Assembly (NCBI GenBank): GCA_963971285.1
Contig: OZ020248.1
Span: forward strand, 2,728,001 to 2,792,000
Source of the DNA: Astropecten irregularis
Taxonomy: Eukaryota; Echinodermata; Asteroidea; Paxillosida; Astropectinidae
Length of the DNA stretch: 64,000 nucleotides
Direction: 5' to 3'
Of the stretch, positions 22,093 to 32,753 are shown one piece after another. Each line of letters opens with the position of its first letter. The stretch's first letter is position 1. The position numbers were made by a program, and so were the translations under genes. A model generated the notes under the pieces. It was given only the letters and a program-made list of their open reading frames with translations. It was not told the DNA's origin and did not search any database.

Positions 22093-25000
22093 TCAAGTCC
22101 TCATTAAGACTGTATTGTCCAGTTCGTGACCTTTAGATTTCCTGTAGGCCAAAATGGCGGCATCTCTTGACCGGTCAAAGTTTCTCTTCTCGGCATTGGT
22201 CATATTCTTCCTCTTCTTGAACTTGCCCAGTTGGTCTTTTGAGGTCCTCTTCGATAGCTGAGGGGTGTGTTTATCAGCCGTGGATGACTGTTGGTTGAGC
22301 ATGGAGGTCAGAAGAAGCTCTCTACTTCCAGGCTGTGAATAAGACAAAGAAATTTTCACTTTTCAGCATCAAATTATCTCTATTTGATGTCTTCAGATGC
22401 AAGTATAAAACCAGTTTTGACTCAGTGCCCCTGGTCAAAGCTTCGATTCCTGTAATCACTACCTTGGAGCCCCTGGCCATTGCCTTGGTGGCCCTGGTCA
22501 TTGCCTTGGTGCTCTTAGTTATTTCATTTGGTGCCCTTGGTCATTGCCTTTGGTGCCCTTGGTCATTGCCTTGGTGCCCTTGAATTGGTCATTGCCTTTG
22601 GTGCAATTGGTCATTGACTTGGTGCCTCTGGTCACCGTCTTGGTACCCTTAGTTATTGCCTTGGCGGCCCCTGGTCATTGCCTTGGTGTCCTGGTCATTG
22701 CCTTGGAGCATATGGTCACTGACTTGGTGCCCCTGGTCATTGCCTTGGTGGCCCTGGTCATTGCCTTGGTGCCTCTGGTCATTGCCTTGTTGCCCCTGGT
22801 CATTGCCTTGTCCCTGATCATTGCCTTGCTGCCCCTGGTCATTACGCCTTGATGCCCCTGGTCATTGCCTTGGTGCCCCTGTCCAACAGTGTTTATCTCT
22901 AATGATTAAATGTTGTCCCTTTAAATGTTCTTGTAGTACAAGCCCTATAAAATACAAACTTACTTTGTCTGTTTTGGTGCTGCTTTTTCTCGGTTTGACA
23001 GAAAAGATCGGAGGAGCTGATGCGACTTCCCCAAACTCAACATGATCTGGAAACAAATAAATAGTACATTCATTCCTTCTTAATACATGCTAACAGTAAC
23101 ATCTTAAGCTATCAACTACTTTAACCCCAACCCACCTGCAAACCACAGTTTGCCACATACAGGCCCATGTCACACGAGGCAATTAAAAGGGCAACCAGTT
23201 CCAGGCAATCTCCAAGAAGAAATAACTTTTGATCATTCAATCTTGATATAATTTCCTTGGGGATAGTGAAAAACTACCAGAAAAATTACTTTTGTACCAG
23301 CAGGATTTTCCTCTTGCATGTGGTGTAGTTGGTTGCCACCAGGTTGCCTGTACAAATTGTCTCGTGTGACATGGGCCATAGACTTTCCTGTGGTAAGTGT
23401 GGTGTCATGAATACGGTACCACACTACACTGAAGTGTGGTTTTCATGGTAATGCATGTTTTATGATCCAGATCATCCAGTTCCTTGTGGAGATTGTGGTC
23501 ATGTGTGGTAAGCAGCTCTTGTCATAAGTTGTAGATGCAAAGGGTTAGGGTTGATAGCTAAGCATTCAGAGCGAGTTTTGTCTCGCGATCTGATTTATGA
23601 CATCAACAAGCTTTGTTTGAGCAAATTAAACAAAAATAATGAAATAATAGCCATGAAATAAACTATGCACATAAATAACAGAAACGTGAGCAAGGGAAAA
23701 AGCCAATACAGTGCCTAATCACTGCTCTCCCAAAATATCTATCGTTTTTACCAAAACACAGCCAACAAATAATCAAAATACCTTTGAAGAAGTCTTTTTC
23801 TTGGTTTTCCAATGTCCTTTCAAAGTGTTTTCCTTTCTTTCTCTGCTGTAATTCTGCAATCCTCCTGAAACAGATTTGAACCAAAATGTAAGCATACAAA
23901 AGGAGAAAAGAATGAATAAGAGAAACTGTTCCTAAGACCAACAGTACAGTACAGGATTGGTAACATACCCAAACACAAATGTTCATAGATATACGTATAA
24001 CTTTCAGGATATATGAAAATGTTGCTGGTAGAAACATACCGTTCAAATATTTCCTCCTGAAATGATGTATCTATCCAGAAATTAGTCAAACAAAGACCAA
24101 AAACAGTTTTGATCTTGGGGTAAGATCAAAACAATTCTTTATGTTTAAAAAGAAATTTAATTGGGTTTTGCTATTTTGGATCTGTGACAGAAGTGCGATC
24201 TCAGTTGGAGCTGGCTTCTGTCCACCACTCCGGACCCTTGCAAAATTGGCAATCATGACGATTGCCAATTTTGACTTCCAAACCGTAGCAAAAAGCCTCT
24301 ATTTTGATAGCCGTTATTCTAGAATGGATTCACGAAATGGAGCCAGAGCCAGAGCCGGAGCCTGAGCTGAGGTTTGGAAAAGGGCTTTGGAGTGGAGTGG
24401 ACTGAGGTCTACTTCCAAACCGTAGACAAAAGTCTCTATTTTGATACCCCTTATTGTAGAATGGATTCACGAAATTGAGTCAGAGCCGGAGCTGAGGTTT
24501 GGAAAAGGGCCTTGGAATGGACTGAGGTCCTTGGAATGGACTGAGGTCGAACCCATTGGGTTTGACTGTTGTATTTATTATTACTATTATTATTGTCTGT
24601 GGCAGAAGTGCGATCCCAGTTGGAACTGGCTTCTGCACACCACTACTTGAAAAATTGAGTCTTTTACTTTGACAGAATCAATCCTTGGAAGTAAAAACCA
24701 TCAACTTACTTTTTCCTTTTCTTGACGGCAGCCTCTCCTTGGACTCTTCCGCGGCTAATCATTTCCTCCGTTTGAAGCATGGCTCGAGTTTTATTCAGTT
24801 TCTCGTTGGCTTTCATTCTGACTCTCGTCATGAAATGAGAGTGACTCTCCTTCGGTTTCCTCTGAAGTGAACCAACCTTCTGAGCACCAGCTGCAAAAGA
24901 TAAAGAAAATTGATCAATGGAATTTATAAATTGACAAACTATACAAAATCATGTGGATTGGTTTGCGGGAGCACCATGTAAGAATCGTTTGTACTTTCGT

Positions 25001-27573
25001 ACTTCTTATTTTGACGCACTTCTCATAAGGTCTCAGCATTTCGAGTAGCCTGCTCTAGTCATCATTGGGTCTCCGACGATTCTTACATGGTTTTTTTCCA
25101 CAAAACAATGCACATATATGGGCAATTCCAGCGTAACGGACATGACAATTACACAGTTTTTGCCTTATTCAGAGGATCATAAAGTAGGATTGGCAGTTTG
25201 CAAACAATTTTAATTAGGCTTATCAGACACATTTAACTATCAGTGACATATGTAGTAAATTTTATGTAATTTCATTGAACAGTTGTAGAGAAAAAGCACT
25301 TCTTGTGACCGTAACGGACATGACAACTTAGTGTCATGTCCGTTACGGTCACAAGAAGTGCATTTTCTCTACAACTGTTCAATGAAATTACATAAAATTT
25401 ACTACATATGTCACTGATAGTTAAATGTGTCTGATAAGCCTAATTAAAATTGTTTGCAAACTGCCAATCCTACTTTATGATCCTCTGAATAAGGCAAAAA
25501 CTGTGTAATTGTCATGTCCGTTACGCTGGAATTGCCCATATACCAATTGTCACCATGCGAAGCCTCAAATCTTTCTTAGACACAATTAGTTCCTATGGGT
25601 ATTCCAAAGAAGTCACTGAATTGCCGGCAAAAGTCAGTCTGTAATTGCTTTCCCCTGTCCCAAATAAAAGACACTTTCAAATATAAACCAGATGGCAATA
25701 CGTACCCACTGAACTTTTCAGGGAAGATGTATGAGGTATCTTTCCCACTAAGATAAATCTGCTCAAATCATTCCTAACGGAAATAGTGTTGCTGATAATC
25801 TGCATTTCTTTACCATTGCTTTACCCTCTTAAACAATAAGGTTAAATGCCTTTGAGGAAGATCCTGCTTGGATCAAGACATCAGGCCCTCCGAAGTCCAA
25901 CCTACCTTTGAGAAAGATCCTGCTAGGATCAAAACATCAGGCCCTCCTAACTCCAACCTACCTTTGAGAAAGATCCTGCTAGGATCAAAACATCAAGCCC
26001 TCCTAACTCCAACCTACCTTTGAGAAAGATCCTGCTAGGATCAAAACATCAAGCCCTCCTAACTCCAACCTACCTTTGAGAAAGATCCTGCTAGGATCAA
26101 AACATCAAGCCCTCCTAACTCCAACCTACCTTTGAGAAAGATCCTGCTATGATCAAAACATGTCAGGCCCTCCCTCCTAACTCCAAGCATTTTAGATATT
26201 TCAGGTTATTATTTTGGTTGATGAGCAGTTTTCAGAAATGTATTACTTATACAAATCAAGTTGTTGGGATATATCTTCTTACAGGGTTTGTGTCTCTGCT
26301 CCACCATCTTAGAAGCTTCCATCATATCTTTAAGACTCCTTGGTATATCCTGACTGGTAACATTCTTTGGAGCCTGGTCTAATTCTTTCTCTTTCCTATA
26401 AAAGAATAACAACAAAAATAGGATGCTTGACAATGGGTCAATTGCAAAAATGAGACTGCACAAGCATTTATAACAGATGTATGAGGATCAAGAAAAAAAA
26501 TAATTCAGAGGAATTTACGATCTAGGAGTCGCGGTAGGTGCTGCAATGTTTCACCAAAATTTCATCTATCAATTGTTGTTTTCAAAACCCATAGCGTTAC
26601 GGCACCCCGAAATTTAAGAGTGCTAGAAGGCTCACGGAGTAGCCTTCTAAATCTAGAAGTAGCCTGGTACCCAGACCCAACAGAATACAAGAGACATATT
26701 TTAGAGTTTACTGTAAAAGCTGGCTACCAGCTACCCGGAATGGACTATTGTCCAGGAACGTCTGACAATGCAATGAAATCATACAATAGCACTCCGCACT
26801 AATGACGTCACAAAATCCCCGGATGTCAGACAAACATTGTCTCACACACGTAGTATACATGCACGCGCACACCCACGTTTGCATGGTTGCAATGTTTGTC
26901 TGAGGTCTGGTGCTATTTTTTGCGCAAGTGCGGAGCGCTATTATTGGAAACAATTCTACAGACGGCCATTGCAGAAAAAGGGTTAGGCCCTATATCCTAG
27001 AAATAATTGACATCCGAAATGATAATTAAATTTTACATCTTCTGTGAATGCCTCTTTATGACATCAGGAACACCAGGGTGAGTTAATGCCACAGATCGCA
27101 GATTAACAGTCATTTTACTGGGGTGGGGAATAATTAATGCCTAGTAAGTAGTAAGTAATGGACTCGTGATTTTCAAGTTAACGTTAGACGTCCTGCACAT
27201 GTTACGACAACGAGTTACGACAACAACGTCAGGAGTAATATTGGGCTACAGTTACTGCAGCTAAGTAGGCTCCTGATAATGTCGTGATGAGCATGTTCAT
27301 GTTGAGTAGTCTTATTTCTCGGCCATGGTCTATTAACGTTAGGCACTATGACTTGTATGAGTATGACAAAACCCGTGGCCATGGCCGTAGAGCATGGTCA
27401 TGCCGGTAAGAAAAGGATGCAGTAACGTTTAGGCCAAACTAATAATCAATAACGAATTGCGCTTGCAGCATGAAATTATTCAAATTTAACACTTACTCAG
27501 ACAGAAACTTCTTGCGATTTCCTGGGCAAAATGGATCCACAGCTTTGATCTTCTTTTGTCTTGATTTCGGCAT
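22093..27573 (-). CDS. CCDC137: coiled-coil domain-containing protein 137
   Basis: Six coding exons on the minus strand: 27497-27573, 26283-26395, 24710-24890, 23782-23864, 22964-23046 and 22093-22332. All are GT-AG with consistent phases, and the product is 258 aa (human 289). Conserved pieces in order are a basic N-terminus (MPKSRQKKIK), PKNVTSQDIPRSLKDMMEASK, SHSHFMTRVRMKANEKL, a Lys/Arg-rich segment KKRKKRIAELQQRKKGK, a hallmark VEFGEVASAPP with TKTDK, SRELLLTSML, and a C-terminal helix DRSRDAAILAYRKSK. The protein is very basic. The human protein is nucleolar and chromosome-associated in mitosis, and this one is probably the same. The first Met is chosen because the basic N-terminus and a strong donor follow it. 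No catalytic domain is present. Confidence 0.88.
22470..22885. repeat. minisatellite, about 21-bp unit, roughly 20 copies
   Basis: Variants of GGTCATTGCCTTGGTGCCCCT are repeated head to tail, with units of 18-24 bp. It lies in the last CCDC137 intron (22333-22963). Valine/leucine-rich frames across it are a by-product of the repeat. Confidence 0.85.
23106..23561. mobile_element. MITE, family C, interrupted by another MITE
   Basis: The outer ends AGCTATCAACTACTTTAACCCC and GGGTTAGGGTTGATAGCT are complementary, and the interior GTGTGGTAAGCAGCTC matches the copy at 15558. The element at 23162-23377 splits it. It lies in a CCDC137 intron. Confidence 0.6.
23162..23377. mobile_element. MITE, 216 bp, nested in family C
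   Basis: Perfect 17-bp terminal inverted repeats (GGCCCATGTCACACGAG and its complement). A further inner pair, GGCAACCAGTT..AGGCAA and TTGGTTGCCACCAGGTTGCC, continues the stem. Internally AT-rich and noncoding. A target duplication is not clear. Confidence 0.7.
24190..24645. repeat. dispersed repeat, family X, locally duplicated
   Basis: Two adjacent copies share CCAAACCGTAG, AAAAGYCTCTATTTTGATA, TAGAATGGATTCACGAAAT and GAGCC hexamer runs. Outer copies of CAGAAGTGCGATC..CAGTTGGA lie at 24188 and 24605. Related copies occur at 30265-30385 and 38335-38445. The GAGCCT/GAGCCA words form an internal hexamer microsatellite. It lies in a CCDC137 intron. Confidence 0.6.
24973..25091. mobile_element. 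MITE, 119 bp
   Basis: Terminal inverted repeats ACCATGTAAGAATCGT and ACGATTCTTACATGGT are perfect. The short interior is noncoding. It lies only 28 bp from the 420-bp palindrome that follows. Confidence 0.65.
25119..25538. mobile_element. 420-bp near-perfect palindromic element
   Basis: The left arm, starting TGGGCAATTCCAGCGTAACG at 25119, is complementary almost base for base to the right arm ending at 25538. Each arm is about 205 bp and only a few unpaired bases sit at the centre near 25328. TATA flanks both ends (25115-25118 and 25539-25542), consistent with a TA or TATA target duplication. Inside each arm the word GTAACGGACATGACA occurs twice, near the end and near the centre. It carries no open frame and is a foldback-type nonautonomous transposon in a CCDC137 intron. 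Confidence 0.85.
25849..26190. repeat. six-copy 56-bp tandem array derived from family A
   Basis: Units begin at 25849, 25905, 25961, 26017, 26073 and 26129 with CCTTTGAGAAAGATCCTGCT and end in CTCCTAACTCCAACCTA. Copies two to six are almost identical. After the last unit the sequence continues into the normal right end of family A (CTCCAAGCATTTTAGATATT). The internal part of a MITE has therefore expanded in tandem. Confidence 0.85.
26785..26942. mobile_element. inverted-repeat element, 158 bp
   Basis: AATAGCACTCCGCACT at the left faces AGTGCGGAGCGCTATT at the right. CAGACAAACATTG and CAATGTTTGTCTG form an inner pair. It lies in CCDC137 intron 1. Confidence 0.65.
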
Positions 27574-28167
27574 TTTTACCGCATACAACTGACTCTCTAT
27601 GTTTCTAACATCCAAAGTTCCGCACACATGTACACATGTATCTAGAGAAAATGTATAGATTGGTGCCCACATGCCATACAATACGACAAACGTGATAGAA
27701 GTGCAGGAGCCAGATAACCGGAGGTTTTGATCTTTAAAGGGGCACTCCGATAATCTGCAAAAACAAAAGGACTCCCTTGTATTTGTCGAATTAAGTTAAT
27801 GTTTATGTTTGCTGATAGAGGAGTACCAACTTGAGTTAACTACACAATTATAAAAACTTATCTTGGATCACATTTTCTACAAACTTGAACTCTTGCATTA
27901 TTAGCCTGATTTATTTTTATAGTTCAATTTCAGCATATGAGTTTTTTAAAGGTGCACATTTTTTTTTTAAATGATAAGAATTGGAAAGGAACAAAACAAA
28001 AAGAAGCAGAGAGGAATATTCATGTAATGTAAGAATTCACATTTGTCAGTATTTATTTTGCAGAATTAGCATTTCAAGCCATATTAATACCACTAAATAT
28101 GCAAAGACATGGAAATTTTTTCATAAAGTAAAAACAATGAACAACTATTCAGAGGCACTTATAAGAT

Positions 28168-28305
28168 ATGGGAGACTTTTTGGAGAGTCGGTCTTGAGTC
28201 AACAGCGCACGCGCAAACCATGCTTGCGCAATTGTGAGCATGTGCGCGTTGTCTTGCGCGAGCGTGCGCTGTTGACTCAAGACCGACTCTCCAAAAGTCT
28301 CCCAT
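28168..28305. mobile_element. 138-bp palindromic MITE, family G
   Basis: ATGGGAGACTTTTTGGAGAG and GTCTTGAGTCAACAGCGCACG face their complements at the right end, around a CpG-rich centre of TGCGCA words. A second copy lies at 35035-35178. No clear target duplication was found. Confidence 0.75.
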
Positions 28306-28920
28306 TGTTGCAAAACCAATCCTTGAAATAATGAGGTGTGACAATTCACTTTACTGATACGCTAACAGTTTTTAGTTTGAAAACACAATTTTTCCGCAAC
28401 AAATAATTCCAATGATCTTAGGAAGAATTACTTTTTCTGCAAAAGTTTTTCTCAAAAATAATATTGTCTTTGACAATAAAATTCATAACAATACTTTTTA
28501 TGCAGGTGAACTAAGTCCATCATTTCAAAGTTCAATACCACAAAATATTTTTTTTTTCAAACAGGTATCACATTCTATAACCTTTGAAACAATGTAAGTC
28601 ATACAATTTTATTTGTCATTCCACATATACATGTACACAGGTGAATGATTTAAGCAAATAATTTACAGGAATTTCAAAAAAATTATTCTCAATCAAAATA
28701 TCACAACCACAACAATCTATTTTTGGGGGTATTCTATAGATCAATTTATGATTTGTTTTTGTTATAGATGCCATGCATTACAAAATCCATATTAAAATGT
28801 CACTTATTTTCTTCAAGAAAATTTGAATAAACCTTTCATGAGTTAAAAATGAACAATAACCGGCACACTGAATTCTTTTACTGTACGTAAATTATATCAA
28901 AACTTTTCAAGAATTCTCCA

Positions 28921-29111
28921 GACTAAGACACTGTTGCTATATCACATGATTCAGGTCAAGCTTTTGCATAGTAACATAACAGACATCTTGCACCAATGCA
29001 CTGTTCATAATGGATAACAATGACACAAAGGAACCAGTCCACTCCACAAATGGGTATAGCTATGCAAAAGTTTGCCCCGAATCATGTGATATCGCAACAG
29101 AATCTTTAGTC
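28921..29111. mobile_element. inverted-repeat element, 191 bp
   Basis: GACTAAGACACTGTTGC, TCACATGATTC and AAGCTTTTGCATA at the left are complementary to TATGCAAAAGTTT, GAATCATGTGATA and GCAACAGAATCTTTAGTC at the right. Probable MITE, perhaps within the ankyrin gene 3' UTR. Confidence 0.6.
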
Positions 29112-29771
29112 CAACTGGTGTGTTTATGTGCAATGAAAGAAGTCTGTGTACCAGATTCTATACAGATTTAAAAGTTTAACTCGCTATTTTTTTTTTTTGG
29201 CTTATTGAGCCCAATTGTGACGCAAAGTAAATAAATAACTATGTGCTATAACAGTGAATCCCAAATATTCATTTCATTGTACACATTTCAACATATTTAC
29301 CTTAACAAAGAAAACTTCTATTTTGACGACAATATTTCAGAGGCTGTAAGACTATTGTAACTTTTGGCAGCGTCTTACATGTAATTAACAGATTACAACA
29401 CAAGGAATGCAAGCAAATGATGAAGTAGTTTAATCCTAAAATCTGACAAAGGAATCAGATTTGAACAACACATTGAAATAACCAACAAAAATCCCCCATA
29501 AAAAAGTTAGGATTCTTCAAAATGCTCTAAGAAGTGATATTAAAACCTCAATTTTAAAATAAGCGAATCTGTGCAAAATTAAATCCTTTCAAATGTCCAA
29601 ACACTCACAAGGAAAATTCATCTATAGTCATATATCTGAGGAAGAAATTTAAGAACAAGTGTGAATGCATCATTTCATTACTGACTGATTTCATCAACAA
29701 CTTTAAACGATGCCTTTTTTAACATCAGGGAGTCAACAAGTCCAATCTTAAGGCTGACTTATTCCCTCTCT

Positions 29772-32753
29772 TCAGAATTCCATCGGTCCGTCGGTGGAAT
29801 TTTCATCTACATCTTCCTCATAATCATATTCTCTACTCCTTGTAAGTAGATCCAAGATGAGTGCATGACCCATATCTTGTGCTAGTTGAGCCGCGCTGGT
29901 ACCATTCATAGTAGCTGTAGGGTTTGCCCCGGCTTCTAGAAGCAACTTACAGACAGCTGTATGACCTGTGTAAATGAAAACAAATTTGACAGAAATTAGA
30001 AACAAAGGTTACTCCCTTTAATGACTACATTGAGTCAAATATGACCTCTGAAGATCAAGGGTCAAAGATCAAGAAATTAATGTGATTCATTGACCCCATG
30101 CTAAAAAGATTTCTTCAAAGTTTATACCATATCATTTCTGGTGAGACTAGTAGCCTTTTCGAAACAGATGCTCAGGATCACGCTCCATCTCTGTCATCCA
30201 TATGCTGAATATAGGTTGTGGTTTTTCATTTAAGCTGAAGCTCTGTTTTCTTTTTCAAACCAATCTACAAGTTTTTGAACCGCAGCCAAAAGCCTCTATT
30301 TTGATACAATGAACCCTTTATTTTAGAATGGATTCATGAAATTGGAGCTGGAGCCTGAGCCTGAGCCTGAGCTTCCATTTTGAAAAGGTCCTTCATTATG
30401 ACTCTTTGAAATCTTTGTCTTGCCATTGAGCCACATAATGAGTCTAAACTCGATCTCAGTTGTTGTTAAAGAAGACAGTTGGTGTTCACTTGCCTTGCAT
30501 GACAGCAAGATGAAGTGGTGTGGCGTCGTCGCATTTGGGATTAGTAGCATTGACATCTGCTTGGCCCTTTTCTAACAGCATTCGAACCACCTCCAGGTAG
30601 CCCCAGTGTGCCGCTGTATGGAGTGGTGTGTTTCCAGACTCACAGGGGCGGTTCACATCCAGATTGGGGTTAGCCTGGTGATGAACATAATGAAATTCAT
30701 AAAATTCATTACAAGCTTCATGTCTCCTCTGTCAATTCAAAAGTTTTAACATCCGCAAATTTGAGTCCCCAAACACCAAAGAACATCCTGATTGTACTCA
30801 ACAGCTTAAAAGTAGATATCATGTTGAACAAAGCAAAGTGAATACAACATAGGCGGAGGGCCTTTAAGAAATGAGGCTTGAGGCTAGGCTTGAGATTTAT
30901 TTTCACTACTGCCATTTTGTGTCCTATATGAAATGAAGGGCTTGGGATACATGGCGAAGCTGGAGCCTTTCTTCAGCTTCGTCATGTGGCCCCATCCCTT
31001 CTTATTATCATGGGCTTCAAATGATCCCAAGTCTAGCCTCAAACTTCATTTTGTAAAGGTCCATAGAATGACCAAAGGCAAATCAACAAATAGGATTTAA
31101 AACTGCACCCAAACACTCATACAAGTATTGGTTAGGTAGGGTTTGCATGGTGGAGAGACTAGAATGAGTAAGAATTGAGGTTATTACACCATGTATAATA
31201 CTTTTTTAGGAAGATGTGTGGTCCTGAAAAGGACCGATGAGAGTGGAATCTCGACGTTTCAACTAGTGTGCTCCGGAGAGAGAGTGAGGACGAGTAGAGC
31301 ACACTATTTGAAACGTCGAGAATCCACTCTCATCGGTCCTTTTCAGGATCACACAGTCATCTTCCTAAAAGAGTATAAATACTGTACATGGTGTCGTCGC
31401 AAGTCTTACTCATTAAAGTATTGGTTATTTTAACTTTATATTGATGCAAGAAAGGACAACTGATCTATTCTCAAAGTGATGAACACAGATGACGGAACAA
31501 GCTTTTCAGTTCAATGTAGGACAGTTACATCATACACAATGCAGTTAAATTATTTGCACATTCATGGGATCAGGTAAAATAGTCATGGTTCTTTATTTGA
31601 GTCAAGTTTCTGTTACCTTGCCAAGGAGATAGTGTACAACTCTAGGCTGGTTGTGCAGCACAGCTTCAAAAACCAGAGATCGATCCACTTTATCCACGAG
31701 AGAAATGTCCAGCTTACCGCTTCGGACAAAATAGTGTAAAACACTGACAAAACCATGCTGCACAGCCTGGTAGGCCCGCTGTTGCATCGTGTCAGCACAG
31801 GCTTGGCCGTCAGATGATTCTGGTAACTCGCTCAAGATATCACCGATCTTAAATCGACGATAGAAGTTTAAGATGTTACTCCATACACTCAGTAAGAAGA
31901 ATGCCCGTATGGCCAACAGCGACTGTGCAAATTCACTATTCCGAGTTGTAACTTTGACATCGGTCAGCAACTGCTTGTACGCATCTGTCTTTTCTGAGGA
32001 CAGAGTGTCGAGAATGTTGAGGAATACGTGAGTACCCCTCGGACTACATAGCTTTGCCGGATATTCACGAAGGATTGCCGAGACGAGTCTGCTCAAATCG
32101 TTCAGTTTAATTCTACCCTGCTTCAGGCCACTGTCAAAGACCAAACTGAGTTCATCGTGTAGGATGCCAACTTCCATCTCTAGGAGTTCAAGTCTCTGGA
32201 TCTCAGGGAATTCCGTCAACATGAAATTAGCGAAGAGGACAAAATTGTCATTGGTGTGACACCATGAGGACAGATCAATGACCATTGCATTTGACCGTCC
32301 TAACCAGTCCACGATCACATCATTGTCAACAAACTGCAGCATGTCATCGAAGTTGCCGCGGTTACTGTCTCGACCTACGACCTCCCCACTGCTAGGACGA
32401 TCACTGTCGCTGTTAGCTGACAAAGACCTTGACTCTAAAGAAGGCAAAGGTGTCTTGAACTTTTTGAAATCAACACTGGCATTATTGTTGATGTTGGTGT
32501 GCTTCTTACTGTTGGCCATTGGTTGCTTCCGACGAGCTCCTTGACCCTGTTGTGCCTTGGGTCTTGATGTAGCTTTCCCCTCCACTGGGGGCTTTGGTAC
32601 GACTTGGGAGGCGCCAACTGCTGAAGATGGTTCTCCGAAAATGCTGAGAGAGCTAAGGGGTCGAGAGAGGTCATCCTCATCCTCATCACTGTCCCTCATT
32701 GTTAATCGAGAGACGCAAATCAACTCACGAAGGTCCTTCACGCTGCGAGTCAT
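29772..32753 (-). CDS. ankyrin-repeat protein with a large unique N-terminal region
   Basis: Three coding exons on the minus strand: 31617-32753, 30494-30674 and 29772-29965, giving 503 aa. The intron between exons 2 and 3 has a GC donor (CAAG|GCAAGT). Using it keeps the ankyrin frame (..LAVMQGHTAVCKLL..), whereas the next GT downstream would break it. Ankyrin repeats are at about residues 392-424 (GNTPLHTAAHWGYLEVV) and 428-460 (ATPLHLAVMQGHTAVCKLL), followed by a degenerate one to about 490. Two ankyrin-like helices pairs may precede them (from about 325). The C-terminus is acidic. Residues about 125-320 look globular and helical (VDNDVIVDWL, MVIDLSSWC, REYPAKL). Residues 25-125 are low-complexity and Ser/Lys-rich. 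I do not recognise a named family. The start is the first ATG in frame; an upstream extension without ATG was ignored. Confidence 0.85.
30265..30385. repeat. dispersed repeat, family X
   Basis: GAACCGCAGCCAAAAGCCTC, TATTTTGATAC, TTTTAGAATGGATTCATGAAA and GAGCCTGAGCCTGAGCCTGA follow the family order. It lies in the ankyrin gene intron 2. Confidence 0.55.
30857..31062. mobile_element. inverted-repeat element, 206 bp
   Basis: AGGGCCTTTAAGAAATGAGG and GAGGCTAGGCTTGAG at the left face CAAGTCTAGCCTCAAACTTC and TTTTGTAAAGGTCC at the right. It lies in the ankyrin gene intron 1. Confidence 0.55.
31163..31414. mobile_element. inverted-repeat element, 252 bp
   Basis: AATGAGTAAG, ACACCATGTA, TTTTTTAGGAAGATG and CCTGAAAAGGACCGATGAGA at the left are complementary to the right arm. 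GTTTCAACTAGTGTGCTC and GAGCACACTATTTGAAAC close the stem around a 30-bp loop rich in GAGAGA. It lies in the ankyrin gene intron 1, about 200 bp from the big exon. Confidence 0.7.

Larger units (their letters stand above)
27574..29771. other. gap between ankyrin gene 3' end and CCDC137 start
   Basis: No coding exon is seen. It should hold the CCDC137 promoter (near 27574-27800) and the ankyrin gene 3' UTR. A TTTATT at 28608-28613 (AATAAA on the minus strand) is a possible poly(A) signal. Two inverted-repeat elements lie at 28168-28305 and 28921-29111. Confidence 0.4.

Noticed and set aside
22335-22880. Leucine/valine-rich membrane-like frames at the minisatellite
   Set aside because: They are read through a 21-bp tandem repeat inside a CCDC137 intron, antisense to the gene, and the frame breaks with unit length.
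24040-24056. A 17-nt microexon of CCDC137 between GT and AG sites
   Set aside because: Including it puts the next exon out of the conserved frame. Direct joining of 24710 to 23864 gives the conserved KKRKKRIAELQQRKKG.
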